Assembly (NCBI RefSeq): GCF_015057185.1 | Contig: NZ_SVEV01000001.1 | Coordinates: 186,001-250,000, forward strand | Reading direction: 5' to 3' | Length of the DNA stretch: 64,000 nucleotides | Origin: Pseudobutyrivibrio sp. | Lineage (GTDB): Bacteria > Bacillota > Clostridia > Lachnospirales > Lachnospiraceae | Shown: one piece after another, positions 1-9,565 of the stretch | How the letters are laid out: each line of letters begins with the position of its first letter | How positions within the stretch are numbered: the stretch's first letter is position 1 | Notes under the pieces: model-generated | Told to the model about the DNA's origin: nothing | What the model saw: only the letters and a program-made list of their open reading frames with translations | Database searches by the model: none | Translations under genes and position numbers: made by a program

Positions 1-321
1 ACACATAACAAAGGCAACTTTGCGAACACCTTCTTCTGCAGCTACACCCATAATTTCGGAAATCTGAGCAGCTACAGGAGCGCCACCAACTGGACATTGG
101 TTAACCGGAGCTTCTCCTTTAGCTATAGCAGCTGCCAAACCTGAACAACCAGCATATCCGCAACCACCGCAGTTATTTCCTGGTAAGACTCCAAGTACAG
201 CCTCCTCTTTTGGATCAACCTCAACCTTAAACTTCTCTGCTGAGAAGCAAAGGAAAAATCCTATAATACAACCAGTAGCGCCAACAATAACAGCTGCCAG
301 TAAAATTCCTGTTATACTCAT
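1..321 (-). CDS. rnfB: Rnf complex subunit B, N-terminal part (cut by window edge)
   Basis: Only the first 107 codons lie in the window; the gene runs off the left edge. The visible part begins MSITGILLAAVIVG, a single membrane anchor, followed by a cysteine cluster (NNCGGCGYAGC) that in RnfB binds a [4Fe-4S] cluster. RnfB receives electrons from reduced ferredoxin and passes them to the membrane part of the Rnf complex, which pumps Na+ or H+ while reducing NAD+. The start ATG (319-321) follows a GGAGG-type ribosome site and lies 13 nt after the rnfA stop, so it is the last gene of the rnfCDGEAB operon. Family identity is clear; the missing C-terminal ferredoxin domain is assumed. Confidence 0.95.
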   Translation of the reverse strand, partial: MSITGILLAAVIVGATGCIIGFFLCFSAEKFKVEVDPKEEAVLGVLPGNNCGGCGYAGCSGLAAAIAKGEAPVNQCPVGGAPVAAQISEIMGVAAEEGVRKVAFVMC

Positions 322-334
322 TTGTCAGCCCTCC

Positions 335-925
335 TTATAATGATATAACTCCTGAGAATCCAAGAAATGCCATAGCCATAAGTCCTGCTGTAATGAGGAC
401 AATAGCTGAACCCTTGAATGTCTCTGGAATATCGTTGTATTCGATTTTCTCACGTATACCAGCCATAATTACAATTGCAATTGTAAAACCAACTGCTACG
501 CCAAAGCCATTGATGACTGATTTGAGAATATCGTATTCTTTAGTAACATTATTAATTGCTGTACCAAGTACTGCACAGTTTGTTGTGATAAGTGGAAGGT
601 AAACTCCCAATGATTCATAAAGTGAAGGTACACTCTTTTTAAGGAACATCTCAACAAACTGAACTAAGGCTGCTATTACAAGAATAAATACAATTGTCTG
701 CATGTATTCAAATCCTGTAGGTGCCAAAATAAATTTATAAATTACACTTGATACAAATGAAGCTATCGTAATTACGAATATTACGGCGCCGCCCATACCA
801 GCTGCTGTTTCTACTCGTTTTGAAACTCCAAGGAAAGGACAAAGTCCTAGGAACTGAGAAAGAACAACGTTATTTACAATAGCCGAAGAAACAAGTAATA
901 AAATTAATCCTGTAACATAACTCAT
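335..925 (-). CDS. rnfA: Rnf complex integral membrane subunit A
   Basis: 196 residues, the usual RnfA length, almost entirely hydrophobic with about six membrane segments. The conserved block SQFLGLCPFLGVSK near residues 22-36 carries the cysteine that, with its counterpart in RnfE, holds an intramembrane iron-sulfur centre in Rnf/Nqr complexes (known from the family). The start codon overlaps the rnfE stop in a TAATG junction, which implies translational coupling. It acts in the cytoplasmic membrane as part of the ion-translocating core. Confidence 0.95.
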   Translation of the reverse strand: MSYVTGLILLLVSSAIVNNVVLSQFLGLCPFLGVSKRVETAAGMGGAVIFVITIASFVSSVIYKFILAPTGFEYMQTIVFILVIAALVQFVEMFLKKSVPSLYESLGVYLPLITTNCAVLGTAINNVTKEYDILKSVINGFGVAVGFTIAIVIMAGIREKIEYNDIPETFKGSAIVLITAGLMAMAFLGFSGVISL

Positions 926-1788
926 TATTTATTCTCCTCCTTTCCTTCAATATCATCATCAGCATAGGACGAATCTGAACCTGATTTTTCAACATCCTCT
1001 GTATTTTTTGTGTTTGCTGTCTGTTTAACTGCATCCTTAGCAGGCTCTGGCTTAGCAACATCCTTTGGATCTACTGGTATCTCTTCTTTTGTAACATGAA
1101 CCATTGATTTTCCAGTACATGCAGAAGAAAGTGTACAGCCTGAGCAATCTCCGCTTAAACAGCCTTGAACTGCAGGAAGTGGCTTGCCTGCTGCTTCCAT
1201 TTTTCTTCTGACAACATTCATGATTGCTACTAAGAATCCAAGAACAATAAATGCACCTGGAGCAAGTCCAAATAATGTAATATGGAAATCATTGAGAGCT
1301 GAAATAGTAACGCCAAATACTGAACCATTTCCAAGTATCTCTCTAACGATACCTATTAATGTAAGACCAACTGTAAAGCCAAGTCCCATTCCAATACCAT
1401 CAAACATTGAAGGAATAACTGGATTTTTAGAAGCATAGCTTTCAGCACGTCCAAGAATAATACAGTTAACAACAATAAGTGGAATATAGATTCCAAGAGA
1501 TGCGTAAAGCGAAGGAGTAAAACCTTGCATTAAAAACTGTACTATTGTAACAAATGAAGCAACTACAACTATAAATGCAGGCATTCTCACTCTATCAGGA
1601 ATGATATTTCTAAGTGCAGAAATCATCATATTTGAAAGAACAAGTACCACCGTTGTAGATAGACCCATACCAATACCATTGATAGCTGATGTTGTAACAG
1701 CAAGTGTTGGACACATACCAAGCATCAATACAAAGGTAGGATTTTCCTTCCAAAGACCATTATAAAGTCGTTCTAAATTTTTATTCAT
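925..1788 (-). CDS. rnfE: Rnf complex integral membrane subunit E with long Cys-containing tail
   Basis: Residues 1 to about 195 form a typical RnfE six-helix membrane domain, including the conserved FVLMLGMCPTLAVT near residue 20, whose cysteine faces that of RnfA. The protein then continues about 90 residues beyond the usual end. This tail has a cysteine cluster (CLSGDCSGCTLSSAC, spacing C-x4-C-x2-C-x5-C) followed by a Lys/Asp/Glu-rich, low-complexity stretch to the end at 287. Such a tail could bind a metal or iron-sulfur cluster at the cytoplasmic face, which is inference. The start overlaps the rnfG stop by 4 nt (ATGA). Confidence 0.93.
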   Translation of the reverse strand: MNKNLERLYNGLWKENPTFVLMLGMCPTLAVTTSAINGIGMGLSTTVVLVLSNMMISALRNIIPDRVRMPAFIVVVASFVTIVQFLMQGFTPSLYASLGIYIPLIVVNCIILGRAESYASKNPVIPSMFDGIGMGLGFTVGLTLIGIVREILGNGSVFGVTISALNDFHITLFGLAPGAFIVLGFLVAIMNVVRRKMEAAGKPLPAVQGCLSGDCSGCTLSSACTGKSMVHVTKEEIPVDPKDVAKPEPAKDAVKQTANTKNTEDVEKSGSDSSYADDDIEGKEENK

Positions 1789-2402
1789 TGTGCACCTCCT
1801 ACTAAAGAATTAAAGTAGGTAACGCCAGCGTTAATGCCACTTGTTACTGCCTTTGAAGTAATTGTGGCAGCCGAAATAGCATCAATCTCTGATGAAGAGG
1901 ACGCACCAGTCTTTGTTACAGTAAATGTCTCAGCATTTCTATTGATGAACTGTGATGAAAATGTTCCATCACCTGTATCTCTAGCCTTCATGCCAAGACC
2001 TGCAGTCTCTGAAATACTTGTAATTGAATATCCATTAATCACTGCATCATTGGTAATTCCCATTGAAAATGTAATATTTCCACCATATCCAGCAGATGTT
2101 GTTACCGTAATTACGTATCCAATAGGATTACCAGAAGAATCCATTGCAACTACACAGTTATCAATTTTCTCTTTGTCATAGCCAGCATTATTAACAATAG
2201 CTGTTGCTGCATCAGAATCGAAATCTTCAAGATCTTCAAAGGAAGCGGCATCTGCAAATACAGTTTGGTATGCAGTCTGTAAGGCCTCTGCCTCTGCCTT
2301 TGCGATAGGTGCTTTTGTAATTTCATATACAAGCCCAAGTGCAAATCCTGCAATAACTGTGATGCAGGTAAGAACCAAAGCGTCTTTAACTAATTTATTC
2401 AT
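1785..2402 (-). CDS. rnfG: Rnf complex FMN-binding subunit G
   Basis: 205 residues with one N-terminal membrane helix (about 8-28) and an extracytoplasmic FMN-binding domain. The motif ISAATITSKAV near residues 177-187 is the S-x-A-T-x-T site where FMN is covalently attached to the last threonine in RnfG/NqrC proteins. It passes electrons between the membrane subunits of the Rnf pump. It overlaps rnfE by 4 nt and rnfD by 8 nt, so the genes are tightly coupled. Confidence 0.94.
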   Translation of the reverse strand: MNKLVKDALVLTCITVIAGFALGLVYEITKAPIAKAEAEALQTAYQTVFADAASFEDLEDFDSDAATAIVNNAGYDKEKIDNCVVAMDSSGNPIGYVITVTTSAGYGGNITFSMGITNDAVINGYSITSISETAGLGMKARDTGDGTFSSQFINRNAETFTVTKTGASSSSEIDAISAATITSKAVTSGINAGVTYFNSLVGGAQ

Positions 2403-3351
2403 TAGCCTTCACCTCCTTTGGTTTTTTCTCTCGAGTAATACCGAAAGCACGTGGAACAGTAACCTTTTCAATGAGAGGAACAAGTAAATTGCTAAATATA
2501 ATTGCAAAGCTAACTCCCTCTGCACTGTTACCGAAAATACGGAATATGCCTGTCAAAAGGCCAAGGCATATACCAAATATCACCTTTCCTGAAGGTGTAA
2601 TTGGTGAAGTAACATAATCGGTCGCCATGAAGAATGCACCAAGCATAAGACCACCACCGCAAAGGTGTGCAACTAAATAAGTTGTATCAAATCCATGTCC
2701 ACCAAATAGAATGATAAAAATTGAAAATGTAACAATGTATACACCAGGAATTGTAAGATCGATAACTCCAAGCAAAATTAAAATGATTGCTCCAATAAGA
2801 ATGCAAAGAGCTGAGGTCTCACCGATTGTACCTCCAGTATGACCAATAAGCATATCAAGAGTATTTACTGCCTCTCCACTTTTTAAAAGCTGAAGTGGTG
2901 TAGCTCCTGCAACGCCATCATACTCGAAATGTGTCATAGTAGCTGCGAAGGAAATAACAAGGAATACTCTTCCACCAAGGGCTGGATTCATAAAGTTTTG
3001 TCCCAATCCGCCAAATAACATTTTAACAACTACTATCGCAAATACGGAACCAAGAACTGCCTGCCAAATTGGCAAAGTAAATGGTAAATTAAGTGCTAAT
3101 AACAATCCTGTTACGACTGCACTAAAATCGCCAATAGTGTTCTTTTTCCCTACTGCTTTTTCAAATAAGAATTCTGAAATCACACATGTAAATACACAAA
3201 CTAAGATTAAAGCTAGCGCTCTTAAACCAAAATTAACAATACCAAAAATTGTAGTTGGCATAAGGGCAAGAATTACATAGAGCATAATTCTGCTAGTATC
3301 ATCCTTTGCTCTAACATGTGGTGATGAAGAAACTTTTAATAAATCGCTCAC
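2395..3351 (-). CDS. rnfD: Rnf complex membrane subunit D
   Basis: 318 residues with about nine membrane segments. The segment DGVAGATPLQLL (near residue 140) matches the GAT site that carries covalently bound FMN through a phosphoester to threonine in RnfD/NqrB. The block FMATDYVTSPITPSGK is a further family signature. RnfD belongs to the ion-translocating core of the complex. Start ATG at 3349-3351, 21 nt after rnfC. Confidence 0.94.
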   Translation of the reverse strand: MSDLLKVSSSPHVRAKDDTSRIMLYVILALMPTTIFGIVNFGLRALALILVCVFTCVISEFLFEKAVGKKNTIGDFSAVVTGLLLALNLPFTLPIWQAVLGSVFAIVVVKMLFGGLGQNFMNPALGGRVFLVISFAATMTHFEYDGVAGATPLQLLKSGEAVNTLDMLIGHTGGTIGETSALCILIGAIILILLGVIDLTIPGVYIVTFSIFIILFGGHGFDTTYLVAHLCGGGLMLGAFFMATDYVTSPITPSGKVIFGICLGLLTGIFRIFGNSAEGVSFAIIFSNLLVPLIEKVTVPRAFGITREKKPKEVKANE

Positions 3352-3372
3352 TGTCGTCTCACCTTATCCTTT

Positions 3373-4692
3373 CTACTTTTTTCTTTTGTCTGCAAGAACC
3401 ATCTTTTTCATGGTCTTGATTGACTGAGCAAGTGGTTTTCTAGCAGGGCAAGCAAAGCTACAGCTACCACACTCAATACACTCTAAGCCGTACCATTTTT
3501 CGAACTGTTCTTTATCTCCATGATCAGAGAATTTAGACAATCTAGATGGAATCAGATTCTCTGGACAAGCTTCAACGCATCGACCGCAGTTGATACATGC
3601 AGTTGTTTCAAATTTAGATACCTCATCCTCTGACAATGCAAGTAATGCTCCTGATGTCTTTGTTGTAGGAATATCTACATCAATAAGAGCAAAGCCCATC
3701 ATTGGACCACCCGAAATAAGCTTCTTTGGATCACGAACATATCCACCTGCAGCTTCAAGTATTTCTTTGCAGCTAGTACCAATACAAATTCTGAAGTTGC
3801 GAGGTTCCATAATAGCGTCACCTGTAATAGTAAAGATTCGATCCATAACAGGCTTGCCTTCTACAACTGCAGTATAAATAGCATTGATAGTAGCAACATT
3901 GTCTACAATACATCCTGCATCAGCTGGAAGCTTTTTAGAATTGATTTCTCTGCCAGTACAAGCCTTAATGAGCTGACGTTCTCCACCTTGAGGATACTTT
4001 GTCATTAAAGGAACAACCTCGATTCGAGGCTCTTTCTCACAAAGCTTAGTCAAAGATTCAATAACATCCTGTTTATTATCTTCTACACCAAGAAGTCCCT
4101 TTGCCTTAGGGAATAGCTGAAGAATTATTTTCATACCAGTGATAAGTTTCTCTGGCTCTTCAACCATAGACCTATAGTCAGAAGTAAGATAAGGCTCACA
4201 TTCTGCGCAGTTAGCAATAATATATTCAATTTTTTCAGGGTTTTTAGGAGAAAGTTTTACATGGGTTGGGAAACCGGCACCACCCATTCCAACTACACCA
4301 GCCTCTTGAATTTTTTTGATAATTTGATCAATTGAAAGCTCTGTGTAATCTTCGCAGGCTTCAAATCCTGTTTCGATAAATTTGCCATCACTTTCAATGA
4401 TAATAGAATTGACCATGTCACCAGTAGCAACACGTCTAGGTTGAATAGCTTTAACTGTACCAGAAACAGATGCATAGATTGGTGCTGAAACAAATCCTCC
4501 AGCCTCTGCTATCTTCTGGCCTCTAAGCACAGTATCACCAACAGAAACAACTGCATTAGCAGGTGCTCCAATATGCTGGGACAATGGATAAACCATTTCG
4601 CCTTGTGGCAATAATTCCTTGATTGGCTTTTCTTTTGATAATTCCTTGCCATCATAAGGATGTACGCCACCTTTAAAAGTCCTAAGACCCAT
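3373..4692 (-). CDS. rnfC: Rnf complex NADH-binding iron-sulfur subunit C
   Basis: About 439 residues, the peripheral subunit where NAD+ is reduced. Visible parts are an N-terminal lipoyl-like RnfC domain, the glycine-rich nucleotide/FMN site GMGGAGFPT near residue 136, and two [4Fe-4S] ferredoxin motifs near the C-terminus (CINCGRCVEACP and CIECGSCSFACP). I place the start at the ATG at 4690-4692 because it lies 8 nt from the GAGGGG ribosome site. The ATG two codons upstream is only about 2 nt from that site. It is the first gene of the rnf operon. Confidence 0.93.
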   Translation of the reverse strand: MGLRTFKGGVHPYDGKELSKEKPIKELLPQGEMVYPLSQHIGAPANAVVSVGDTVLRGQKIAEAGGFVSAPIYASVSGTVKAIQPRRVATGDMVNSIIIESDGKFIETGFEACEDYTELSIDQIIKKIQEAGVVGMGGAGFPTHVKLSPKNPEKIEYIIANCAECEPYLTSDYRSMVEEPEKLITGMKIILQLFPKAKGLLGVEDNKQDVIESLTKLCEKEPRIEVVPLMTKYPQGGERQLIKACTGREINSKKLPADAGCIVDNVATINAIYTAVVEGKPVMDRIFTITGDAIMEPRNFRICIGTSCKEILEAAGGYVRDPKKLISGGPMMGFALIDVDIPTTKTSGALLALSEDEVSKFETTACINCGRCVEACPENLIPSRLSKFSDHGDKEQFEKWYGLECIECGSCSFACPARKPLAQSIKTMKKMVLADKRKK

Positions 4693-4729
4693 TAGCATTA
4701 CCCCTCTTTCTTTAAAAATAACTAATCAT

Positions 4730-4779
4730 GAGCTAATCATTTTTCCGCCAATATTAGCTCTATATGTAAAATTATATCA
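4730..4779 (-). promoter_or_regulatory. rnf operon promoter (extended -10) and 5' leader hairpin
   Basis: Read on the minus strand, TGATATAAT (4771-4779) is an extended -10 element; no good -35 is present. The leader just after it contains an 8-bp hairpin, GAGCTAAT paired with ATTAGCTC around a 15-nt loop (4730-4760), ending about 30 nt upstream of the rnfC ribosome site. There is no U-tract, so it is not an intrinsic terminator. It may be an mRNA-stabilising or protein-binding leader. Confidence 0.5.
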
Positions 4780-4853
4780 TTTTGATTAAAATAGTAGAGA
4801 AATATTATCATTTATTTTGTATATTTTTAAGTACCAAACGCAATGAAATTGTG

Positions 4854-4859
4854 TATAAT
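4854..4859 (+). promoter_or_regulatory. Probable -10 of the YprB-like gene
   Basis: A perfect TATAAT sits 33 nt upstream of the ATG at 4893 on the plus strand. The -35 region at the expected spacing (GTACCA) is a poor match, so the promoter is plausible but weak. The 4699-4892 gap therefore carries two divergent promoters. Confidence 0.4.
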
Positions 4860-4892
4860 TTAACAATGTAAAATATAACACTAAGGAACATT

Positions 4893-5951
4893 ATGGAAAA
4901 AATAACTAACGAATATTCAATTGATAATATAAGCTACTCTTTAGATAAGTACTTTGATGAAAACACAATCTTTTTTGATATTGAGTGTACTGGACTTTCT
5001 CCTAGGAAATCATTTATTTATCTAATAGGCTATGCTGTTAGATTAGGAAACAAAATCATGATTACACAGCTTCTAGCCAATAACGAGTCAGAAGAATTAG
5101 AAATTATACAAGAATTCGAAAATACGATTTCTAATTATGATGGTCTATTAGGATTTAATTCAACCAGATTTGATGAGTCTTTTATTGTAGAAAGGTGTAG
5201 AAAATATCATTTTAATACCACCATCAAATCTAAACGACATGTAGATATGTATCTTACCTCTACCAAGGCCAAGTGTCTTTTAAACTTACCTAATTATAAG
5301 CAAAAGACTATAGAAGCTTTTTTAGGATTAAATAGAGACGATCAGTATAATGGCGGAGAATTAATTCCTGTCTATCAGCACTATTCTCTCACAGGTGATA
5401 AACAATCAAAGGATTTAATCCTTCTTCATAATTATGAAGATGTAAAAGGAATGATATACATTGCTGATATTTTAAGCTACAGCGATTTGTTGACCTCAAA
5501 TATAAGCTTTGTATCTAAAGAAATTGCTGCTGACAAAATCAGATATGAATTACAGACAGATATTAGCCTTCCTAGTTCTATAAATAAAATACGTGAATAC
5601 GGTATGTATATTATTAAAAATAATCGCATTTACGTTACTTTAAACCTATTCAAAGGAACTCTTTATACATATCTTCCTGATTACAAAAACTATTATTATT
5701 TAATCGAAGAAGAAATGATAATTCCAAAAGCAATAGGTGAAAGCATAGACAAAAATAATAGACGACCTGCTTCCAAAAAAGACTGCAAGGTTCCACTAGA
5801 AGGTACTTTTCTTCAGCTTCCCGAAAAAGTTGATGTAAGTAACAAAAGGATATTCAAATCTGATTATGCTTCCAAAGATGCTTTCATTAACATAGATGAT
5901 GTTGAGCCTGAAATCCTTGTAAAAATATTAAAATATATGTTGAAGCATTAA
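4893..5951 (+). CDS. YprB-like RNase H-fold exonuclease-type protein
   Basis: 352 residues. Residues about 20-195 form a ribonuclease H-like (DEDD exonuclease superfamily, YprB type) domain. FFDIECTGL supplies the first Asp/Glu pair, a middle GFNSTRFDESF block the next acidic residue, and HNYEDVKGM the final Asp. The C-terminal 150 residues have no obvious domain. Members are presumed to cut or trim nucleic acid, but the true substrate is unknown. It is one of only three plus-strand genes here, transcribed divergently from rnf and converging on cheR across a shared terminator. Confidence 0.8.
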   Translation: MEKITNEYSIDNISYSLDKYFDENTIFFDIECTGLSPRKSFIYLIGYAVRLGNKIMITQLLANNESEELEIIQEFENTISNYDGLLGFNSTRFDESFIVERCRKYHFNTTIKSKRHVDMYLTSTKAKCLLNLPNYKQKTIEAFLGLNRDDQYNGGELIPVYQHYSLTGDKQSKDLILLHNYEDVKGMIYIADILSYSDLLTSNISFVSKEIAADKIRYELQTDISLPSSINKIREYGMYIIKNNRIYVTLNLFKGTLYTYLPDYKNYYYLIEEEMIIPKAIGESIDKNNRRPASKKDCKVPLEGTFLQLPEKVDVSNKRIFKSDYASKDAFINIDDVEPEILVKILKYMLKH

Positions 5952-5981
5952 AAAACTTCCCTGTAAAGGGAAGTTTTTTTC
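5950..5981. terminator. Bidirectional terminator between the YprB-like gene and cheR
   Basis: ACTTCCC pairs with GGGAAGT around a 6-nt loop (5955-5974), flanked by an A-run on the left and a T-run on the right. It can therefore stop transcription from both converging genes. Confidence 0.9.
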
Positions 5982-6755
5982 TTAAACCTTCTCATAGAAG
6001 AAGGAATATCTTCTTTTATATCCTAAATCTTTATAATCTATTACTTGTTCCGTAGAGCCAATAAATAAAATACCACCTTGTCGTAACGATTTATTGAACT
6101 TACTGTATACATCAGTTTTGGCTTCATCTGTAAAATAAATCAATACATTACGACAAACAATCATGTCATAATTAGATGGATATGCATCTCTTAGCAAATT
6201 ATGTTCTTTGAAATCTACGCAACGTTTGATATCTTCGGAAATCTGATAAGAATTACCCACCTGAGTAAAGTACTTCTTTTTCAAATCTGCTGGTACATTA
6301 GCAATACTCTTGGCACTATACAGGCCAACTTTAGCTGTTGCAATAACTTGCTTGTCAAGATCAGTTGCATATATTTTGATTTTATTCAATGGCACAAGTG
6401 TTGAAAGTGCCATTACAAGAGAATATGGCTCATCACCTGTAGAGCAAGCGGCTGACCATATTTTAAGCTGCTGTCCTGATTTTGCAATTAATTCTGGGAA
6501 AAACTCCTTAACCATAAGCTCCCACTGCTCAGGATTACGATAGAACTCAGAAACATTTATTGTAAGGAAGTTTACAAATTCATCAAAAACATCCTTATCA
6601 CTTTTTAACAGCCCAACATATTCTTCATAAGTTTTGCATTTATTCTTTGTAACAAGAGAATCAATTCTACGGCGCATCTGTTTCTCTTTGTATGCGTCCA
6701 AATCAATTTTTGTTAGAGAATAAACACTTTTCTTGAATCCTTCATAATTTTCCAT
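5982..6755 (-). CDS. cheR: Chemotaxis receptor methyltransferase CheR
   Basis: 257 residues from the ATG at 6753-6755, which has GGAG 8 nt upstream; a longer frame to 6806 lacks a ribosome site. The N-terminal all-helical CheR domain (about 1-70, with FVNFLTINVSEFYRNPEQW) is followed by the SAM-binding methyltransferase domain (KIWSAACSTGDEPYSLVMAL near residue 100, NVLIYFTDEAKTDVY near 210). It methylates glutamates on chemoreceptors using SAM. No other chemotaxis gene is near, so it is a solitary copy. Confidence 0.93.
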   Translation of the reverse strand: MENYEGFKKSVYSLTKIDLDAYKEKQMRRRIDSLVTKNKCKTYEEYVGLLKSDKDVFDEFVNFLTINVSEFYRNPEQWELMVKEFFPELIAKSGQQLKIWSAACSTGDEPYSLVMALSTLVPLNKIKIYATDLDKQVIATAKVGLYSAKSIANVPADLKKKYFTQVGNSYQISEDIKRCVDFKEHNLLRDAYPSNYDMIVCRNVLIYFTDEAKTDVYSKFNKSLRQGGILFIGSTEQVIDYKDLGYKRRYSFFYEKV

Positions 6756-6797
6756 ATAATCGGCTCCAATCTTAAACTTTTCTTTGATACAAAATCC

Positions 6798-6803
6798 ATT
6801 ATA
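6798..6803 (-). promoter_or_regulatory. Probable cheR -10 element
   Basis: TATAAT on the minus strand, 42 nt upstream of the chosen cheR start. No convincing -35 is visible. Its position inside the longer open frame supports the downstream start at 6755. Confidence 0.4.
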
Positions 6804-6873
6804 CATATGAATTGTGTATTTATTGTTATATTTTTAAGTTTAAATATTAATAACAGGACAATTTCTTACCAAT

Positions 6874-6902
6874 AAAAAACAGGCCTAGAATTTCTAGGCC
6901 TG
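6874..6902 (-). terminator. Terminator of the rpsA operon
   Basis: An 11-bp perfect hairpin, CAGGCCTAGAA against TTCTAGGCCTG (6880-6902), followed on the minus strand by six T. It lies 15 nt after the rpsA stop. Confidence 0.93.
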
Positions 6903-6916
6903 CACATAATTTGAAA

Positions 6917-8035
6917 TTACTCTTCAGAAGCAGCCACTTCTTCGATGTTTACGTCAGCAACTTCAGCATCATCTGTCTGCTCTGGCTCAAGAAGTGCTTT
7001 CATAGAAAGGCTAATCTTCTTCTCCTCGTCGTTGAACTCAACAACCTTAGCCTCAATGTCCTGTCCGATTGAAAGAACATCAGAAGGCTTCTCGATACGC
7101 TCTTTTGAAATCTGAGAAACATGAAGTAATGCATCAATTCCAGGAGCAAGCTCTACGAAAGCACCAAAGTCCTTCATACGAACAACCTTACCCTTTACAA
7201 CAGTACCAACTGCATACTTTTCAGCAGCACCATTCCATGGGTTCTCATCGTCGAACTTGCAAGAAAGTGCAATCTTGCCGTCCTTGATTTCCTTAACAAA
7301 TACTTTGATTGTATCGCCAACATTAAGTGTCTTTGCAGGATTCTCTACACGGCCCCAGCTCATTTCTGAGATGTGAAGAAGTCCATCAGCACCACCTAAA
7401 TCGATGAATGCACCGAAGTCCTTAACATTCTTAACTGTTCCTTCGAATTCCTGACCAACTGCAATCTTAGCCATAAGCTCTTCCTGAGCCTTAGCCTTGT
7501 CTGCAACAAGTAATGTCTTTCTATTTCCAATGATTCTACGACGCTTTGGATCAAACTCAGTGATTACAAAGCTAATTTCCTGTCCCTGATATTTTGTAAG
7601 ATCCTTCTCATAAACATCTGAAACAAATGAAGCTGGAATAAATACTCTAGCCTCATCAACAACAACAGTAAGACCTCCCTTAAGAACCTTGTCAACTGTA
7701 GCTGTAAGAACCTCTCCGCTCTCAAATGCCTCTGCTAATCTCTCGTTGCCCTTTTCCTGAGCAAGTCTCTTGTAAGAAAGAAGAACCTGACCCTCACCAT
7801 CATTTACCTTGATTACGATAGCTGATAAAGGATCACCAACTTTAACAACAGTAGTAAGATCAATGTTTGACTCATTTGTGTACTCTGAACGTGTAATAAT
7901 ACCATCAGACTTGTAACCGATATTTAAAACGATTTCATCTGGCTTTACGCTAATAACAGTACCGTCTACTACCTCTCCATTGTGTATAGTTTTAAATGAT
8001 TCCTCCAACATTTGTTCAAAACTCATTTCTGACAT
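6917..8035 (-). CDS. rpsA: S1 RNA-binding protein (ribosomal protein S1 homologue)
   Basis: 372 residues with four S1 domains, at about 18-86, 105-170, 192-258 and 275-348. The last two carry the classic [20 protein letters not shown] and [20 protein letters not shown] signatures. Four repeats are typical of Firmicutes S1-like proteins, versus six in E. coli. It binds single-stranded mRNA and probably aids translation or RNA stability. The start at 8035 has GGAGG 10 nt upstream and overlaps the end of ispH by 13 nt. In many Clostridia ispH and rpsA are fused; here they remain separate but overlapping. Confidence 0.88.
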   Translation of the reverse strand: MSEMSFEQMLEESFKTIHNGEVVDGTVISVKPDEIVLNIGYKSDGIITRSEYTNESNIDLTTVVKVGDPLSAIVIKVNDGEGQVLLSYKRLAQEKGNERLAEAFESGEVLTATVDKVLKGGLTVVVDEARVFIPASFVSDVYEKDLTKYQGQEISFVITEFDPKRRRIIGNRKTLLVADKAKAQEELMAKIAVGQEFEGTVKNVKDFGAFIDLGGADGLLHISEMSWGRVENPAKTLNVGDTIKVFVKEIKDGKIALSCKFDDENPWNGAAEKYAVGTVVKGKVVRMKDFGAFVELAPGIDALLHVSQISKERIEKPSDVLSIGQDIEAKVVEFNDEEKKISLSMKALLEPEQTDDAEVADVNIEEVAASEE

Positions 8036-8868
8036 TTCTTTTGAACCTCCTCGATAATATTGTTTGGGGTGGATGCCCCTGCGGTAATACCTACACTTTC
8101 AATGGAACTAAGGTCAGATGACTGGAAATCATCAGCCGTCTGTATATAGTAAGTATCGTTGCATCTTGTTTTGCATATCTCGTACAACTTTTGGGTATTA
8201 GACGAATTCTTACTTCCAATAACCACCATGGCATCAACTTTTGAAGCAATTTCTGCAGCTTCAACCTGCCTTTTATTAGTCGCATCGCATATTGTATTCA
8301 AAACAATAATATGATAACCTTTTTGATTTATAATTTCAACTAATTCTTGAAATTTATTATGGTTAAAGGTGGTTTGAGACACAATACAAATACTCGCTTG
8401 AGAATTAACTGAAAAATTAAATGCAGATTTTTCATCCGGAATTACGGAATAATCATTGCCATTTATCCAGCCAACAATGCCTCTAACTTCTGGATGGTCA
8501 GGGTTTCCAATGATTACAATGTGTTCCCCAGCCCTTGAATGTTCATCAACAGCACGATGAATCTTCTTTACAAATGGGCAAGTTGCATCAATTATATTGT
8601 GTCCTTTTTTCTTGAGAGTTTCCTCAACCTGACGTGTAACACCGTGAGAACGAATAATTACAGTACCAGGCTCATAATCCGCATCTGGATTTTCATCCAT
8701 TACTTTTACGCCACTCTCCTCAAACTCACGGACAACTTCTTCATTATGAATAATTGGCCCATAAGTATATAAAGGCTTAGTGCCTTCGGAAATTTGTTTT
8801 TTTACTACATCTACTGCTCTTTGTACTCCAAAGCAAAATCCAGCAGATTCAGCCAAAATAACTTTCAT
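8023..8868 (-). CDS. ispH: 4-hydroxy-3-methylbut-2-enyl diphosphate reductase
   Basis: 281 residues, last enzyme of the MEP isoprenoid pathway: it reduces HMBPP to IPP and DMAPP using a [4Fe-4S] cluster. The three cluster cysteines are visible in [19 protein letters not shown] and [12 protein letters not shown] choose the ATG at 8866-8868, which has AAGGA 8 nt upstream and follows the cmk stop by one base. The longer frame would need GTG inside cmk. It works with ispG and dxr, found at 54-57 kb. Confidence 0.95.
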   Translation of the reverse strand: MKVILAESAGFCFGVQRAVDVVKKQISEGTKPLYTYGPIIHNEEVVREFEESGVKVMDENPDADYEPGTVIIRSHGVTRQVEETLKKKGHNIIDATCPFVKKIHRAVDEHSRAGEHIVIIGNPDHPEVRGIVGWINGNDYSVIPDEKSAFNFSVNSQASICIVSQTTFNHNKFQELVEIINQKGYHIIVLNTICDATNKRQVEAAEIASKVDAMVVIGSKNSSNTQKLYEICKTRCNDTYYIQTADDFQSSDLSSIESVGITAGASTPNNIIEEVQKKCQK

Positions 8869-8869
8869 A

Positions 8870-9532
8870 TTACTTTCCTTCACAAAGATTAATAATTGTA
8901 TCTACTACCTCGTCAATAGTCATATTTGAGCTATCTACTAAAATAGCATCCTCAGCCTGTTTGAGAGGACTAATTTCGCGATGAGAGTCTCTATAATCTC
9001 TCTCCTCAATATCCTTTGCAATCTTGTCAAAATCAGGTGACTCACCCTTTGCAACAAGCTCGTCATATCTACGCTTAGCTCTGCATTCTACGGAAGCTGT
9101 TAGAAAAACCTTTACGTTAGCATTAGGAAGAACTACTGTACCGATGTCTCTACCATCCATGATAACGTCCGTTGTCTTAGCTAATTCCTGCTGAAGAGCA
9201 ACAAGCTTTGTTCTAACTGGAGCAAAAACAGAAGTTGCGCTAGCCATATTTCCTACTTCTTCTGTACGAATAAGACCTGTAACATCTTCTCCATTAAGAA
9301 TTACGTGCTGAGCTCCATCCTCGTATTTAATAGAAACTACTATATCATCTACAGATGCTGCGATTTTAGCCTCGTCGTTAGACTCTATACCAGAACGCAA
9401 AAAATAAAGAGCCATAGCTCGATACATAGCGCCAGTATCTACATATACATATCCCATTTTCTTTGCAATAGCCTTAGCTATTGTAGATTTGCCTGCACCA
9501 GCAGGTCCGTCAATTGCAACATTCATTGCCAT
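8870..9532 (-). CDS. cmk: Cytidylate kinase
   Basis: 220 residues. The P-loop GPAGAGKST lies at residues 9-17, and the CMP-binding signatures YVDTGAMYRA and DGRDIGTVV follow. It phosphorylates CMP and dCMP with ATP. The order cmk-ispH-rpsA is a common Firmicutes block. The start ATG at 9530-9532 has GGAGG 9 nt upstream. Confidence 0.96.
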   Translation of the reverse strand: MAMNVAIDGPAGAGKSTIAKAIAKKMGYVYVDTGAMYRAMALYFLRSGIESNDEAKIAASVDDIVVSIKYEDGAQHVILNGEDVTGLIRTEEVGNMASATSVFAPVRTKLVALQQELAKTTDVIMDGRDIGTVVLPNANVKVFLTASVECRAKRRYDELVAKGESPDFDKIAKDIEERDYRDSHREISPLKQAEDAILVDSSNMTIDEVVDTIINLCEGK

Positions 9533-9565
9533 AATATATATCCTCCAAAATAATAAATTACTTAT

